A stretch of 64,000 nucleotides of DNA. Source: Microstegium vimineum. Its lineage: Eukaryota > Streptophyta > Magnoliopsida > Poales > Poaceae. Shown here in pieces: positions 1 to 10,759 of this stretch. The translations under genes were made by a program, and so were the position numbers. Numbering within the stretch: the stretch's first letter is position 1; the number at the start of each line of letters is the position of its first letter. A model generated the notes under the pieces. It had not been told where the DNA came from. It saw only the letters and a program-made list of their open reading frames with translations, and did no database searches. The stretch is from contig CM039127.1 of NCBI GenBank assembly GCA_022036555.1, positions 51,968,122-52,032,121 on the forward strand. The letters run 5' to 3'.

Positions 1-17
1 TATGCAGTTTAGCCCCA

Positions 18-176
18 TGTATCCTACTGAATTCATCATAATCTGATTGGGTCATCGGTGAATTCTTCTCTAGTCTTCAGGGACAAGGTGTAGCCTACTA
101 GGGCACTCTTGCAATACTTTTGTGTATTTTTTTATTTATTTTGGGACTGGTAGGCCTAAAAAGAATATAAACAGAA
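18..176 (+). repeat. Upstream copy of DHAR intron 2 sequence
   Basis: This stretch aligns by eye with 1099-1243 inside intron 2 of the DHAR gene. Shared blocks include GAATTCTTCTCTAGT, GTAGCCTACTAGG and a later GAATATAAAC/GAACATAAAC block. Many substitutions separate the copies. It suggests a partial tandem duplication: the left edge of the window may lie in intron 2 of another DHAR copy. From 177 to about 350 the DNA is low-complexity ATAGATA-type sequence with no gene. Confidence 0.6.
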
Positions 177-392
177 GAATATAGATATACATATATTATT
201 AAGTAGTCGATAGTAGATATAGAAGAATATATTATTAAGTAATAGATAGTAGATGATGAGATATATAAAAATATAGATATAGATACATATAGGGATACAG
301 AAGAACATATAGAGATAAGAATAATGGATATACATACAAATATAGATATAGAAGAGATAGTAACCGCCCAGGAACCTATCGGGTTCACTTTG

Positions 393-401
393 TATATATA
401 T
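393..401 (+). promoter_or_regulatory. Probable TATA box before DHAR exon 1
   Basis: TATATATAT, 80 bases before the ATG at 481. The DNA between them reads like a short 5' leader. Positional inference only. Confidence 0.4.
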
Positions 402-578
402 CTGGGCCAATGCACGCAGCTTGCACCGCAACACATCATCCAAGAAGCACTGACGGGAGAAGATAGGGCTAGCTACACCAATGGCTGCAGGGCACAAGAA
501 CACCACCACGGCGGCGCTCCTGGTTCTGCTGCTGTCGTTGATGCTCTCTTTGACAGTGTCAGTGGCGCGCAATCTCCA

Positions 579-3500
579 ATGGAGACTGTCCGTCGCTACG
601 GCCGTGGAGGTGTGCGTGAAGGCTGCTGTCGGGCTCCTGACAAGCTTGGCGACTGTGAGTGCTCCTGCCCCTTGCTTCTCATCTTTTAAAACCACATCGT
701 GCTCTCATTTCCACGTCCAATTCGACCCAAATTAAAACCCTAGCTGTTTTGCTGACCTTTGTTTGGTTTGGTTTGGATGGTTCGGTGGAATTGCCAGGTC
801 CCTTCTCGCAGAGGGTGCTGCTCACTCTGGAGGAGAAGAAAGTCCCTTACCAGATGAGGCTCATTGACCTCAGCAACAAGCCTGGATGGTCCGTCTTGTT
901 TACCATTCCTGTTTATTTTCCAGAGCAATATCCTGCAGGGTCTGACGACTAGTTGATAAAGTGCTACTGAAGTAGTGTTTTATTTTCTACACTCAACCTT
1001 GGATTGTGTGTATCCTGGTTTAACTGAATTGTATCCTGGAACTGGCATTGAAATAAACACTGCTTAACCTTGGATTCTATACTAATCAACTCATATATCA
1101 TATCATACTGAATTGATCTCATTGTCTCATTATTGAATTCTTCTCTAGTTTTCAAGAACAATCTGTAGCCTACTAGGCTTGTGTTGGAATACTTGTGCAT
1201 ATTTCTTTTGGCACTTAAAGGCTGTCAAAGAACATAAACCCCATACTGTTGTTCAACAGTGAACATTTAGTGTCTTGTCTGGTAGAGTTGCATATGTCTT
1301 CTTGAATGGATTCAGTTCTGATATACTTAGATCACAGCCAGTTTAAGGGTATTGGAGAAGGCATGCAGTTAACTCCGCCTAGGTTGGAGTGCCTTTGGTG
1401 TTCTAGCATAGCAGGTCCCAAGCCCTGGTAAAGGAGGAGGGTGTGATAGGCTTGGCGAGCCAACATCAAAACTTAGCCACTTTCATGGAAATGAGACCCA
1501 AAAGATTCCCGTTGGGGCGTAACCCTCTTAGCGACGCGCCATGCCGGAACCCGGGTATGGTGATAAATGAGCAAGGGCCGGGTCGTCACCCCCGTGGCGC
1601 GCCGTGTCGTGATCTGGGCACGGTGTCAAGTGAGCAAGGATCGGGTCGTCGCATCCTTAGTGGCGCGCCACATCGGCGCCCGGATGTGGTGCAAAATGAG
1701 CAAGGGTCTTCACACCTCCCTCGGCGGGTGCGAAGGGTAAGGAAGCTAGTCGAACCAACCAAGATCCGTTTAGGTAGTTGGAATGTTGGGTCCCTCACGG
1801 GTAGGTTAAGAGAGCTAGTTGACACTATGGTTAGGAGGCGTGTAAATATCTTGTGCGTTCAAGAGACCAGATGGAAGGGTCAAAAGGCGAAGGAGGTGGA
1901 CAATACAGGCTTCAAGCTATGGTACACAGGGACAACTTCGAGTAGAAATGGAGTCGGAGTTTTGATCGATAAGAGCCTCCAAGGTGGTGTGGTGGAGGTG
2001 AAAAGGCAAGGAGATAGGATTATCTTAGTTAAACTTGTCATTAGTGATTTAGTCTTAAACGTTATTAGTGCGTATGCTCCCCAAGTAGGCCTTGATGAGT
2101 GTGCTAAGAGGCAATTTTGGGAGGATTTGGATGGCATAGTCAGGGTTGTACCAAGTAGCGAGAAGCTCTTCATTGGAGGGGACCTTAATGGCCATGTAGG
2201 AGCATCTAGTACAGGTTACGAGGCAGCACATGGAGGTTTTGGTTCCGGAAGAAGGAACCAGGAGGGAGAGGATATCCTAGACTTTGCTACAACTTTTGAT
2301 ATGATGGTAGCAAACACTTTCTTCCAAAAGCGAGAGTCTCACTTAGTGACCTTTAGTAGTGGCTTGTCCTGCAGTCAGATTGACTTCATCCTTGCAAGGA
2401 GAGATAAACGTGCTTGCGTGGATTGTAAGGTGATACCTGGAGAATGTGTGGTGTCCCAGCACAAGCTAGTGGTGGCTGACTTCCGCTTTCTGATGCAAAC
2501 TTGTAGGGCTAAACAAGCCAAGATTGCAAGAACAAAGTGGTGGAATTTAGAAGGGGAGACATCAAAGATCTTCAAGGCAAGAGTTATTGAAGAGGGCCCG
2601 TGGAAGGACGAAGGTGACGCCAACAATATGTGGGAGAAGATGGCGACATACGTTCGAAAGGTTGCTGCAGAGGTGCTAGGTGTGACCAAAGGAAGTGGAT
2701 GCGCTATGAAAGACACTTGGTGGTGGAATGAGGATGTCCAAAAGGCAATTAAGGAGAAGAAGGAAGGCTATAAGAGCTTGTTCCAGGACCGGAGTGCAGA
2801 TAACATAGAGAAGTATAAGGTGGCAAAGAAGGCTGCAAAACGGGCAGTGGCGGAGGCAAAGGGACGGGCTTATGAAGATTTGTACAAGCGTCTTGATACG
2901 AAGGAAGGAGAAAAGGACATCTATAGGATGGCTAGGACTCGTGAAAGGAAGACGAGGGACTTTACTCAAGTCAAGTGCATTAAGGATGAGAGGGAGCAAC
3001 TCTTGGTGAAAGAGGATGAGATCAGACAAAGATGGCAAGAGTATTTTAACAAATTGTTCAATGGGGAGAACGAGAACTCCCCTGTTCAGTTGGACGACTC
3101 GTTTGATGACAACAATAGGCGCTTTGAGCGGAGGATTCAAGAATCGGAGGTCAGAGAAGCGTTGAAAAGGATGAAAGGGAGCAAAGCGATGGGCCCGGAT
3201 GGTATCCCAATCAAGGTGTGGAGATGTCTTGGGGATATAGCTATAGTATGGCTAACCAAGATGTTCAATAATATCTTCCGATCGAACAAGATGCCTGAGG
3301 AGTGGAGAAGAAGCACTTTGGTACCAATCTACAAGAACAAGGGTGACATCCAGAGTTGTAATAACTACCGTGGGATTAAGTTGATGAGCCACACTATGAA
3401 GCTATGGGAGAGAGTCATCGAGCACCGCCTGCGAAGAAGGACACGAGTATCTACCAACCAATTTGGTTTCATGCCTGGAAGGTCAACCACAGAAGCAATC

Positions 3501-6487
3501 TTCTTGTTAAGACAAGTTATGGAGCGATTTAGAGAGCAGAAGAAGGACCTACATATGGTTTTCATTGACTTGGAGAAGGCTTATGACAAGATACCAAGAA
3601 ATGTTATGTGGTGGGCTTTGGATAGACATAAAGTCCCAACAAAGTACGTGGCCCTCATCAAGGACATGTACAACAATGTTGTGACTAGCGTTCGAACCAA
3701 CGATGGCAATACTGATTACTTCCCGATTAGAATTGGGCTGCATCAAGGGTCAGCCTTGAGCCCGTATCTCTTTGCCTTGGTAATGGACGAGATTACAAGG
3801 GACATTCAAGGGGACATCCCTTGGTGCATGCTCTTTGCCGATGATGTAGTGTTAGTTGATGAAAGCTTGGCGGGAGTAAATAGGAAACTTGAGCTGTGGC
3901 GGCAGACCCTTGAGTCTAAAGGTTTTAGACTAAGTCGGACTAAAACCGAGTATATGAAATGCGACTTTGGCACAACGGCTCAGAATGAGGGAGATGTGAG
4001 TTTGGAAGGTCAAGTCGTGCCTAAAAAGGACACCTTCCGATATCTGGGATCGATGCTACAAAGGGATGGAGATATTGATGCAGACGTTAGCCATAGAATC
4101 AAAGCAGGGTGGATCAAGTGGCGTCAAGCTTCTGGCATTCTATGTGACAAGAGGGTACCCCAAAAGCTAAAAGGCAAGTTCTATAGGACAGCAATTAGAC
4201 CTGCGATGTTGTATGGAGCCGAATGTTGGCCCACAAAGGCTCGACATGTTCAACAAATGAGTGTTGCAGAAATGCGTATGTTGCGTTGGATCTGTGGTCA
4301 CACAAGAATGGACCGAGTTCGGAATGATGATATACGTGATCGCCTAGGGGTGGCACCAATTGAAGAAAAGCTTGTCCAACATCGGTTGAGATGGTTTGGC
4401 CATGTCCAGAGGAGACCGCCAGATGCACCAGTGCGCTGTGGAGTCCCAAGCCAAGCTAATAATATAAGGAGAGGCAGAGGAAGGCCGAAGTTGACATGGG
4501 CGGAGGCGGTGAATAGGGATTTAAAAGCTTGGGATATATCTAGAGATCTATGTTTGGATAGGATTGCCTGGAAAGCAGCTATTGAAGTGCCGGAACCATG
4601 ACTTGGGTATCTTGTTGGGTTTCAACTCTAGCCTACCCCAACTTGCTTGGGACTACAGGCTTTGTTGATGTTGATGTTGATGTGGAGAAGGCATGCAGTT
4701 TTTCTATGTACAAGCCATTTTTTTTCCGCACCTATACAAGCCATTAATTATGAAATATTGAAATTACCAAAACAACCTTCTTAAGTTGTGCTGGTACTTT
4801 TGGAATTATGCATCCTTCCATCTGAATTTGTGATGATTTTTTCTAAATTTGAAGATGGTAGATTTTGCCCATTTGGACTCTGGTTTTGTCTGTTTGTGAT
4901 CTTCACATCTAACCTACTGTAAAGACATCTTCAGGTTTCTGAAGATCAGCCCAGAGGGTAAGGTGCCTGTGTATAATGGTGGTGATGGCAAATGGTTTGC
5001 TGATTCTGATGTGATAACCCAAGTCATTGAAAAGAAGTACCCAAATCCATCTCTGATCACCCCTCCAGAATATGCATCAGTGTAAGATGTCTCACTCATA
5101 TCCATCTTACTAGGGAAAGAGCTAGGTCACGTCTGAATTCTTAGGGCTTCCCCAATGCATGTTTTTTGCTTGTAGCCTCAAGTGTTATGTAGGCTCGGAT
5201 AAAAAAAGTAGGTGCTCTAAACTTGTCATATTGTCTTGGTGAAGATACATATGCTTAAGGAGAGAGAAAGTGGTCCATTCAAAAAAGAAGAGGAGAGAGA
5301 AAATAAAGGTGTGACATGATAAAAGGAAAAAATTTATTTTAAGAGCCACAAGTAGTGGTAGTTTGCATTGTGTACATAATAGCCTCAACATTTACTACTC
5401 TATGTGGATCACTTTATTTGTACCGAAACCACAAGTAGTGTTAGCCTCTATTGGTGGTGCTCTTAGGGAATTTAAAATATTTTTAATGTGAAATCTCCAT
5501 GTTCCAAATGGGTCCTAAGCTCAACTGTTGTTTGTTTCAGAAAATCCTTGCTATATATTTAGACCTGTAAATTTACAATTGATTTGTAGCATGCGGAATA
5601 CATGTAAATTGCAAGATTGCCATCTTCTTTGTTAGGTTTCTTCTGAAACGTTACTCTGGATTCCTATTCCTATGTTGCTGTAGATTTTCAGTTTTGAACT
5701 TCATTAACTGTCTTACTGCTTAGGCCTGATGATTCGATACGGCTGTGGTGACAGGGGATCAAAGATTTTCCCATCCTTTGTCAAATTCCTGATGAGCAAG
5801 GATGCTAGTGATGGTTCAGAGAAGGCACTTGTCGATGAGCTGCAGGCGCTGGAGTTGCATCTCAAAGCTCACGTAATAAGTTAAAAATAAATGCTTGACT
5901 TCTTCACGTTTGATATGGCTACTGCTTTCAGCAAGGGAATAAAAGACAAGACACATGTTTCCCGAGTCCTTTTCATGGCACCCACGTCTCACTAACCTGT
6001 TCGGATATGACACGTTGCAATAATCCCGTTTTTCAACAAGGCGCCTTGTCTTGCGGGCCCTACACTCTCATCTGAGTGGTAGGTATCTGACTGAACAAGG
6101 GTCTTCCCTTCCCTGACATCATTTCCAACGTTGTGATGTTTGCAGGGCCGGCCCTACATCAGTGGGGAGAAGGTATCAGCTGTTGATCTCAGCCTGGCGC
6201 CGAAGCTGTTCCACCTGGTGGTAGCCCTGGAGCATTTCAAGGGCTGGAAGGTCCCAGAAAGCATGTCCAGCGTCCACGCCTACACCAAGGTACACAAGTG
6301 CAGTTCTCTCAAGTGACTGCGTCTCGCTGTCCATAACTAATCTGCCGTCCAGGATCGAATAATCGAGATCGCACGTTTGTCATCACCGCAGGCTCTGTTC
6401 AGCCGCGAATCTTTCATCAAGACTAAGCCAACTAAGGAGCACCTGATTGCGGGATGGGCGGCCAGGTTGCACAAGGTGCCCGCGTAA
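579..6487 (+). CDS. DHAR1: Dehydroascorbate reductase (DHAR), exon 1 damaged
   Basis: DHAR is a GST-superfamily enzyme that regenerates ascorbate from dehydroascorbate using glutathione. Exons: 579(?)-654, 798-888, 4935-5081, 5755-5872, 6146-6289, 6392-6487. Exons 2-6 keep one open frame and match the family: the CPFSQR active-site motif after GDC, the SPEGKVP and EYASVGSK segments, ISGEKVSAVDLSLAPKLF and a normal C-terminus. Exon 1 still encodes AVEVCVKAAVG, but the usual start Met before it reads ACG (Thr). One G is missing after AAVG, so APDKLGDC lies in another frame. An ATG at 481 opens a hydrophobic leader in the first frame, but translation from it stops early in exon 2. An ATG at 579 is in phase with exons 2-6 and would give about 223 aa with an abnormal N-terminus lacking the first beta strand. 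Intron 2 (889-4934) carries an RTE LINE. The family is certain; whether the gene works is doubtful. Confidence 0.75.
1099..1243 (+). repeat. Second copy of the duplicated intron 2 sequence
   Basis: Partner of the diverged direct repeat at 18-176. It lies in DHAR intron 2, just left of the LINE insertion. The LINE is absent from the part of the upstream copy that is visible. Confidence 0.6.
1353..1370 (+). repeat. LINE target-site duplication, left copy
   Basis: 18-bp direct repeat TGGAGAAGGCATGCAGTT, repeated exactly at 4683-4700 on the other side of the LINE. Confidence 0.9.
1371..4682 (+). mobile_element. Full-length RTE-clade LINE in DHAR intron 2
   Basis: A non-LTR retrotransposon of about 3.3 kb bounded by an 18-bp target-site duplication. 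It has a short 5' leader of about 115 bases, a single long ORF for endonuclease plus reverse transcriptase, and a 3' tail of TTGATG repeats instead of poly(A). Short length, one ORF and a simple-repeat tail are typical of the RTE clade. The element is in the same orientation as the host gene. The intact ORF and perfect target duplication suggest a recent insertion. Confidence 0.92.
1485..4601 (+). CDS. RTE LINE polyprotein: AP endonuclease and reverse transcriptase
   Basis: About 1038 aa from the first in-frame ATG at 1485; the frame is open from 1443, but only with a GTG. It performs target-primed reverse transcription of its own RNA. The N-terminal part after about residue 90 is an AP-like endonuclease: LGSWNVGSLTGR, VQETRWKG, a catalytic-type GGDLNGH and SQHKLVVADF. 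The central reverse transcriptase shows KAMGPDGIPIKVWR, NNYRGIKLMS, NQFGFMPGRSTTEA, FIDLEKAYDKIPR, LHQGSALSPYLFA and the FADD catalytic box. The C-terminus ends with an RRGRGRPKLTW-type motif often seen in plant RTE elements. No stop or frameshift interrupts it, so it may be able to mobilise. Codon use and content are unrelated to the host gene. Confidence 0.93.
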   Translation: MEMRPKRFPLGRNPLSDAPCRNPGMVINEQGPGRHPRGAPCRDLGTVSSEQGSGRRILSGAPHRRPDVVQNEQGSSHLPRRVRRVRKLVEPTKIRLGSWNVGSLTGRLRELVDTMVRRRVNILCVQETRWKGQKAKEVDNTGFKLWYTGTTSSRNGVGVLIDKSLQGGVVEVKRQGDRIILVKLVISDLVLNVISAYAPQVGLDECAKRQFWEDLDGIVRVVPSSEKLFIGGDLNGHVGASSTGYEAAHGGFGSGRRNQEGEDILDFATTFDMMVANTFFQKRESHLVTFSSGLSCSQIDFILARRDKRACVDCKVIPGECVVSQHKLVVADFRFLMQTCRAKQAKIARTKWWNLEGETSKIFKARVIEEGPWKDEGDANNMWEKMATYVRKVAAEVLGVTKGSGCAMKDTWWWNEDVQKAIKEKKEGYKSLFQDRSADNIEKYKVAKKAAKRAVAEAKGRAYEDLYKRLDTKEGEKDIYRMARTRERKTRDFTQVKCIKDEREQLLVKEDEIRQRWQEYFNKLFNGENENSPVQLDDSFDDNNRRFERRIQESEVREALKRMKGSKAMGPDGIPIKVWRCLGDIAIVWLTKMFNNIFRSNKMPEEWRRSTLVPIYKNKGDIQSCNNYRGIKLMSHTMKLWERVIEHRLRRRTRVSTNQFGFMPGRSTTEAIFLLRQVMERFREQKKDLHMVFIDLEKAYDKIPRNVMWWALDRHKVPTKYVALIKDMYNNVVTSVRTNDGNTDYFPIRIGLHQGSALSPYLFALVMDEITRDIQGDIPWCMLFADDVVLVDESLAGVNRKLELWRQTLESKGFRLSRTKTEYMKCDFGTTAQNEGDVSLEGQVVPKKDTFRYLGSMLQRDGDIDADVSHRIKAGWIKWRQASGILCDKRVPQKLKGKFYRTAIRPAMLYGAECWPTKARHVQQMSVAEMRMLRWICGHTRMDRVRNDDIRDRLGVAPIEEKLVQHRLRWFGHVQRRPPDAPVRCGVPSQANNIRRGRGRPKLTWAEAVNRDLKAWDISRDLCLDRIAWKAAIEVPEP
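4683..4700 (+). repeat. LINE target-site duplication, right copy
   Basis: Exact 18-bp copy of 1353-1370, directly after the TTGATG-repeat tail of the element. Confidence 0.9.
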
Positions 6488-8008
6488 GCCCCTGTCCCCC
6501 TCGTGCCTTGTTGGTATGCCGGTGTATGAGTCGTTCATGTGATGGATCAGTCGTTGTCAGTGGTGTGGGTAAGGCGGTCTCGTCTGTAGCTTGGACGCAT
6601 GATTGGGTTGGAATAATTACTCAAAAAAAAAAAGATTGGGTTGGAATAATAATGCATCGCCATGTTCTCAGTACTGTCCAATTTTCTGGTATTGCAAGTG
6701 TGCGCCTTTTATATATGTACCTAACGTTGCCGGTTTGGTTGGAGACCACGGGCATCTCTTGGTCTTATATGTACGTACTATATGAGGGGCATTTGGATGG
6801 AGCTTTTGGTGTTTGTGGTGTGTATTTCTGCTGTGCCTTGCATTCATGGTTACTTGTTCTCCTATATATGGTGGATTTGTGATCGCCTGGAAGGAGCACG
6901 TTATGTGGGCATATTTCTGGCGTGGAAACTTTTTTGTTTTTGTTTTGCAAAGTGCGTGTTAATGAAAATGTTTGGTGCAAAGAAAGAGCGCATCAATATA
7001 TGTTGGTTATTATATCATGCGCACGATGCGTTCCCTCGTGCTGCCTCGTGGTACTGCGACGGCGACATTTGCAGATATTCTGCCACTGCCCCCACTTCTA
7101 TGTATGGTTCGAAAATAATATAAATAAAAGAAAGTCATTAATCGTGGAGATTGAGAATATATTCCAAACTGTCTAATCGGGTGGGTCGATCTTCTTCGTG
7201 CTAATCATCATCATTTCTCATCAGAAACAAGAAAAAGCTAATCATTCATATATGATGGATAACGAACGGGCGAACGAGTAGTATTATTCATGTTGTTGTT
7301 ATTATTAATTATAGTGAGCTCAAATTCGAATTCGGCTCAAAGGATTTGGTTGGGCACGCTGTGCTGTCCTGTGACGCAAGCCAGATCTTGTATCGACGTG
7401 TCTCCTTCTCCACGCAACGGGTTTTCGAAGGAGTTCGTGCTGTTCCGTTCTGTTATGCACCCGTTGGACAAAACGACACGACGGAACACGCACACACGCC
7501 AGGCTCGTGCGTGTGCGGGCGCTGACAAGAGCGAGGCTTCTCCCCTCAGCTCAGGACCCTCCCCTCTGCACGCACAAAACGCCTGATCCAGATACGTATA
7601 CTCATCCAAATCCAAAATTATCTAATCTCAGAAACCATCCAAATCCCAAACTTTATCTCTTTGCTAACCAACCAACTAACTACACTTTGCATGCAGATTC
7701 TAGAATCCCGTGAATCAATCCCATCTGCCGGACGCATACAAATTTCAAACTACGTACAGAGCATGACAAGTGGGCCCGCGCCAACTCCACCGCCAGAGGA
7801 ACCCACGCGCCGCCGTGGGCCCCGCGAGTCAGCGAGCTTAGCTCGCCAGCTCCTCCACCGCCGTAGGGGGAGGGGAAAGCTGTTGGTAAGCAGCCCGCGC
7901 ATGCGGGGATAAGCGAGCCGTTTCTACTCGTGCTAATCCGCCCATTAACCTCGGAAGGATAAAGCCACGGTTACTCGCCGTCATCCATCCGATCAATCCC
8001 GCCCCACC
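6488..8008. other. DHAR 3' region and cupin gene promoter DNA
   Basis: This holds the DHAR 3' UTR and intergenic DNA. A 16-base sequence (GATTGGGTTGGAATAA) is repeated at about 6601 and 6636 around an A-run. An AATAAA lies near 7120. I see no gene; the small open frames here have no recognisable content. Confidence 0.5.
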
Positions 8009-8016
8009 TATAAATA
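8009..8016 (+). promoter_or_regulatory. TATA box of the cupin gene
   Basis: TATAAATA in a GC-rich promoter, 134 bases before the ATG at 8143. The CT- and C-rich stretch after about 8040 looks like a normal grass 5' UTR. Confidence 0.7.
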
Positions 8017-8142
8017 GGCGCCTCCCTAGGCCAGCCTTTCCATCTCATCATCTCACAAACACGCCAAAGCCTCCGATCCCGATCGCCGCCACCACTTCCG
8101 ATCCCTCGACCCAAGTCTCCTCCTCCCACTTCCCAGCTAGCG

Positions 8143-10317
8143 ATGGCGGCGGTGGATCTGACCCCGAAGCAGCCCAGGAAGGCGTACGGCGGCGAAGCCG
8201 GCGTCTACTACGAGTGGAGCCCCGCTGACCTGCCCATGCTTGGCGTTGCTAACATCGGCGCCGCTAAGCTCTCCCTCGCCGCCGGTGGATTCTCGCTCCC
8301 CAGCTACTCCGACTCCGCTAAGGTCGCCTACGTCCTCCAAGGTATACACATATACGCGCGCGTTTCCGTCCTCCCTCTGATATCTGATCGATCGCCTGCT
8401 CTGTTTAGTCTGCTCTGTTCAGGGTAGTCAGGTCCTAGTATCAGTACGTTGCTATCGCGTGGCTTTTGTTGGGATTAAGTTTTTGATCTGTTTGGACCGA
8501 AGTTAGGTTAGGATTTGGGAGGAGGTGGTGGGATGTGTAATTTGTCACTGCATTTGCAATCATATGATGCGAGACGATGATATTAGACATGTAGTTCGTT
8601 GTGCTTTCTGTTTTAATTTTGTAATAATAATAACATTGACGTTACATTCGTGGATCGGATCTCCCTGTATTAGTGGGACTGGGGCATCTAGTTTGTGAAC
8701 TGGTATGTGGACGGACGAGGGTGGATGTTATTTTGTTCTGCATGGTTGTGGGTTTCAGATTGGTAACGTACTATGGACGAGAGAATTGAGTCATCATTAT
8801 TTCTGTCCACAGTTTTGTCATCATTATTTCTGTCCACAGTTTTGTCATCATTATTTCTGTTCACAGTTTTGTCACCATGCGAGGCATCAATTTATTGCTG
8901 TTTTGTTTGTACGTATTAGATTTCCAATTAATTTGGTTAGAGATTCGAATTGCGTGGTATACTGTTGTGAATTAATTTTTGTTTAGAACAGATCTATTTG
9001 CCGTACTGTTTTGAATTAATTTGTTTAGAACAAATCTAATTGCATGGTCTACTGTTGTGGCTTATCGTTTCTAGTTCGATTGATCGTCAAGTCCTAGTTT
9101 AAGTAGAGGTCCTGATCACCAAGTGGCCGGTGCTGTAATTGAAGAATTTTCAAATGGCATCTCACTGTCTTACTAGGCCGTTGTGCCAGTCTCTGTTTTG
9201 AAAATCCTTCGTTGCATGCTCTGTCTGTATCTGTTTCTGACTGATACATTTATCTCATCTGCTCTGTTTCTGATTGATACATTTATCTCATCTGATCCGG
9301 TGATGTTCAGGCACTGGCACCTGCGGCATCGTCTCCCGGAGGCGACAAAGGAGAAGGTGGTAGCCGTGAAAGAAGGCGACGCTCTCGCGCTGCCCTTCGG
9401 CGTAGTGACATGGTGGCACAACACCCCAACCGCAACAACCGAGCTCACCATCCTCTTCCTGGGCGACACTTCCAAGGGCCACAAACCGGGGCAATTCACC
9501 AACTTCCAACTCACCGGGTCCACAGGCATCTTCACAGGCTTCTCAACGGAATTCGTCTCCCGGGCATGGGACCTACCAGAGGCCGACGCCGCAAAGCTAG
9601 TCTCAAGCCAACCGGCCTCCGGCATTGTCAAGACCTCCACGGCACTCCCAACGCCCTCACCTAAGGACCGCGAAGGCATGGCGCTCAACTGCCTGGAAGC
9701 GCCACTGGACGTGGACATTCCTGGAGGAGGCCGTGTGGTGGTGCTTAACACGGTGAACTTGCCCCTCGTGAAGGACGTTGGGCTCGGCGCTGATCTTGTT
9801 CGTATTGATGCGCACTCTATGTGCTCCCCTGGGTTCTCGTGTGACTCCGCGTATCAGGTCACGTATATTGTTCGTGGCAGTGGTCGGGTTCAGGTTGTTG
9901 GTCCTGATGGGAAACGCGTCCTGGAGACCAGGGTTCAGGGTGGGTATCTCTTCATTGTCCCCAGGTTCCATGTCGTCTCCAAGATCGCTGATGCGTCCGG
10001 CCTGGAGTGGTTCTCCATCATCACCACACCCAAGTAAGTGTTTTTGCATTCTGATTCGATCTTGGAGCTGTTGATTGCCTGCTTGAATTGGACCTGTTAG
10101 TTGACTGAATGGTTTGTTTGTTTGTTTGTTTTGGAAACGACAATGCAATTGCAGCCCGATCTTCAGCCACATGGCGGGGAAGACGTCGGTGTGGAAGGCC
10201 ATCTCGGCGGAGGTTTTGGAGGCGTCGTTCAACACGACGCCGGAGATGGAGAAGCTGTTCCGGTCCAAGAGGCTCGACTCGGAGATCTTCTTCGCGCCTC
10301 CTCCAAGCTCCAACTGA
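8143..10317 (+). CDS. Two-domain cupin (legumin/11S globulin-like) protein, frameshifted in exon 2
   Basis: Homologue of the plant RmlC-like cupins typified by Arabidopsis AT1G07750 and AT2G28680 (remembered), which resemble 11S globulins but are about 360 aa and lack a signal peptide. Molecular function is unknown. Exons: 8143-8341, 9311-10033, 10155-10317. The start is ATG in MAAVDLTPKQPRKAYGG. Conserved segments include YSDSAKVAYVLQ, ALPFGVVTWW, TGFSTEFVSRAWDL, LNCLEAPLDVDI, IDAHSMCSPGFSCDSA and a C-terminal RSKRLDSEIFFAPP. Exon 1 joins exon 2 in the frame GTGTCGIV, but the following PEATKEKVV lies one frame off. One C appears to be missing near 9333, where the family pattern predicts GTCCTC and the window has GTCTC. 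Apart from that base the gene would give about 361 aa. It is either a recent null allele or a sequence error. Confidence 0.85.
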
Positions 10318-10418
10318 AGCAGCAACAGAAGCAGAAGCCGGACGCCTACGCCGCCGCCCAGTCATGAAGGAGAGTTAGAGGAGAGTCTCGGTGTCGTCAT
10401 CGTCGTTAGGTCGTGGTT

Positions 10419-10424
10419 AATAAA
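10419..10424 (+). terminator. Poly(A) signal of the cupin gene
   Basis: AATAAA about 100 bases after the stop codon, at a normal distance for a plant 3' UTR. Confidence 0.5.
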
Positions 10425-10759
10425 GAGTGGTCGTCGGCTTAGCTGCTTCTTGAGTCGTTCAGTTCGTCGGTCGGTTTGTCTTAGCGTTGTCGTCAGTCAG
10501 TCAGGGTTTTAGAGAAGAGGAGGTCCCGTCATTGAACTTGCCACTACGATGTTTCACGCACGCTTTCAACGTAATCAACCCGCCGTCCAGCATGTCGTTT
10601 ATAAATAGTGATCACGTTTGGAAAATTTGTGTATGAGACCCTTGCGTAAATTTTATTTCCACGTAAAGAAGGAAAAATTTAATAAAGTCACCTCTTTGCA
10701 ATACACCCCTTGAAGTTTTGCAAAGACACCCCCAATCGGCTTACCCAACCCTAACGCAT

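Noticed and set aside
1443..4601. LINE ORF taken as a host gene
   Set aside because: Endonuclease/RT motifs, target duplication and repeat tail show it is a retrotransposon.
9173..10325. Minus-strand ORFs of 192 and 222 codons over the cupin gene
   Set aside because: They are antisense shadows of conserved cupin exons, and the plus strand explains the region.
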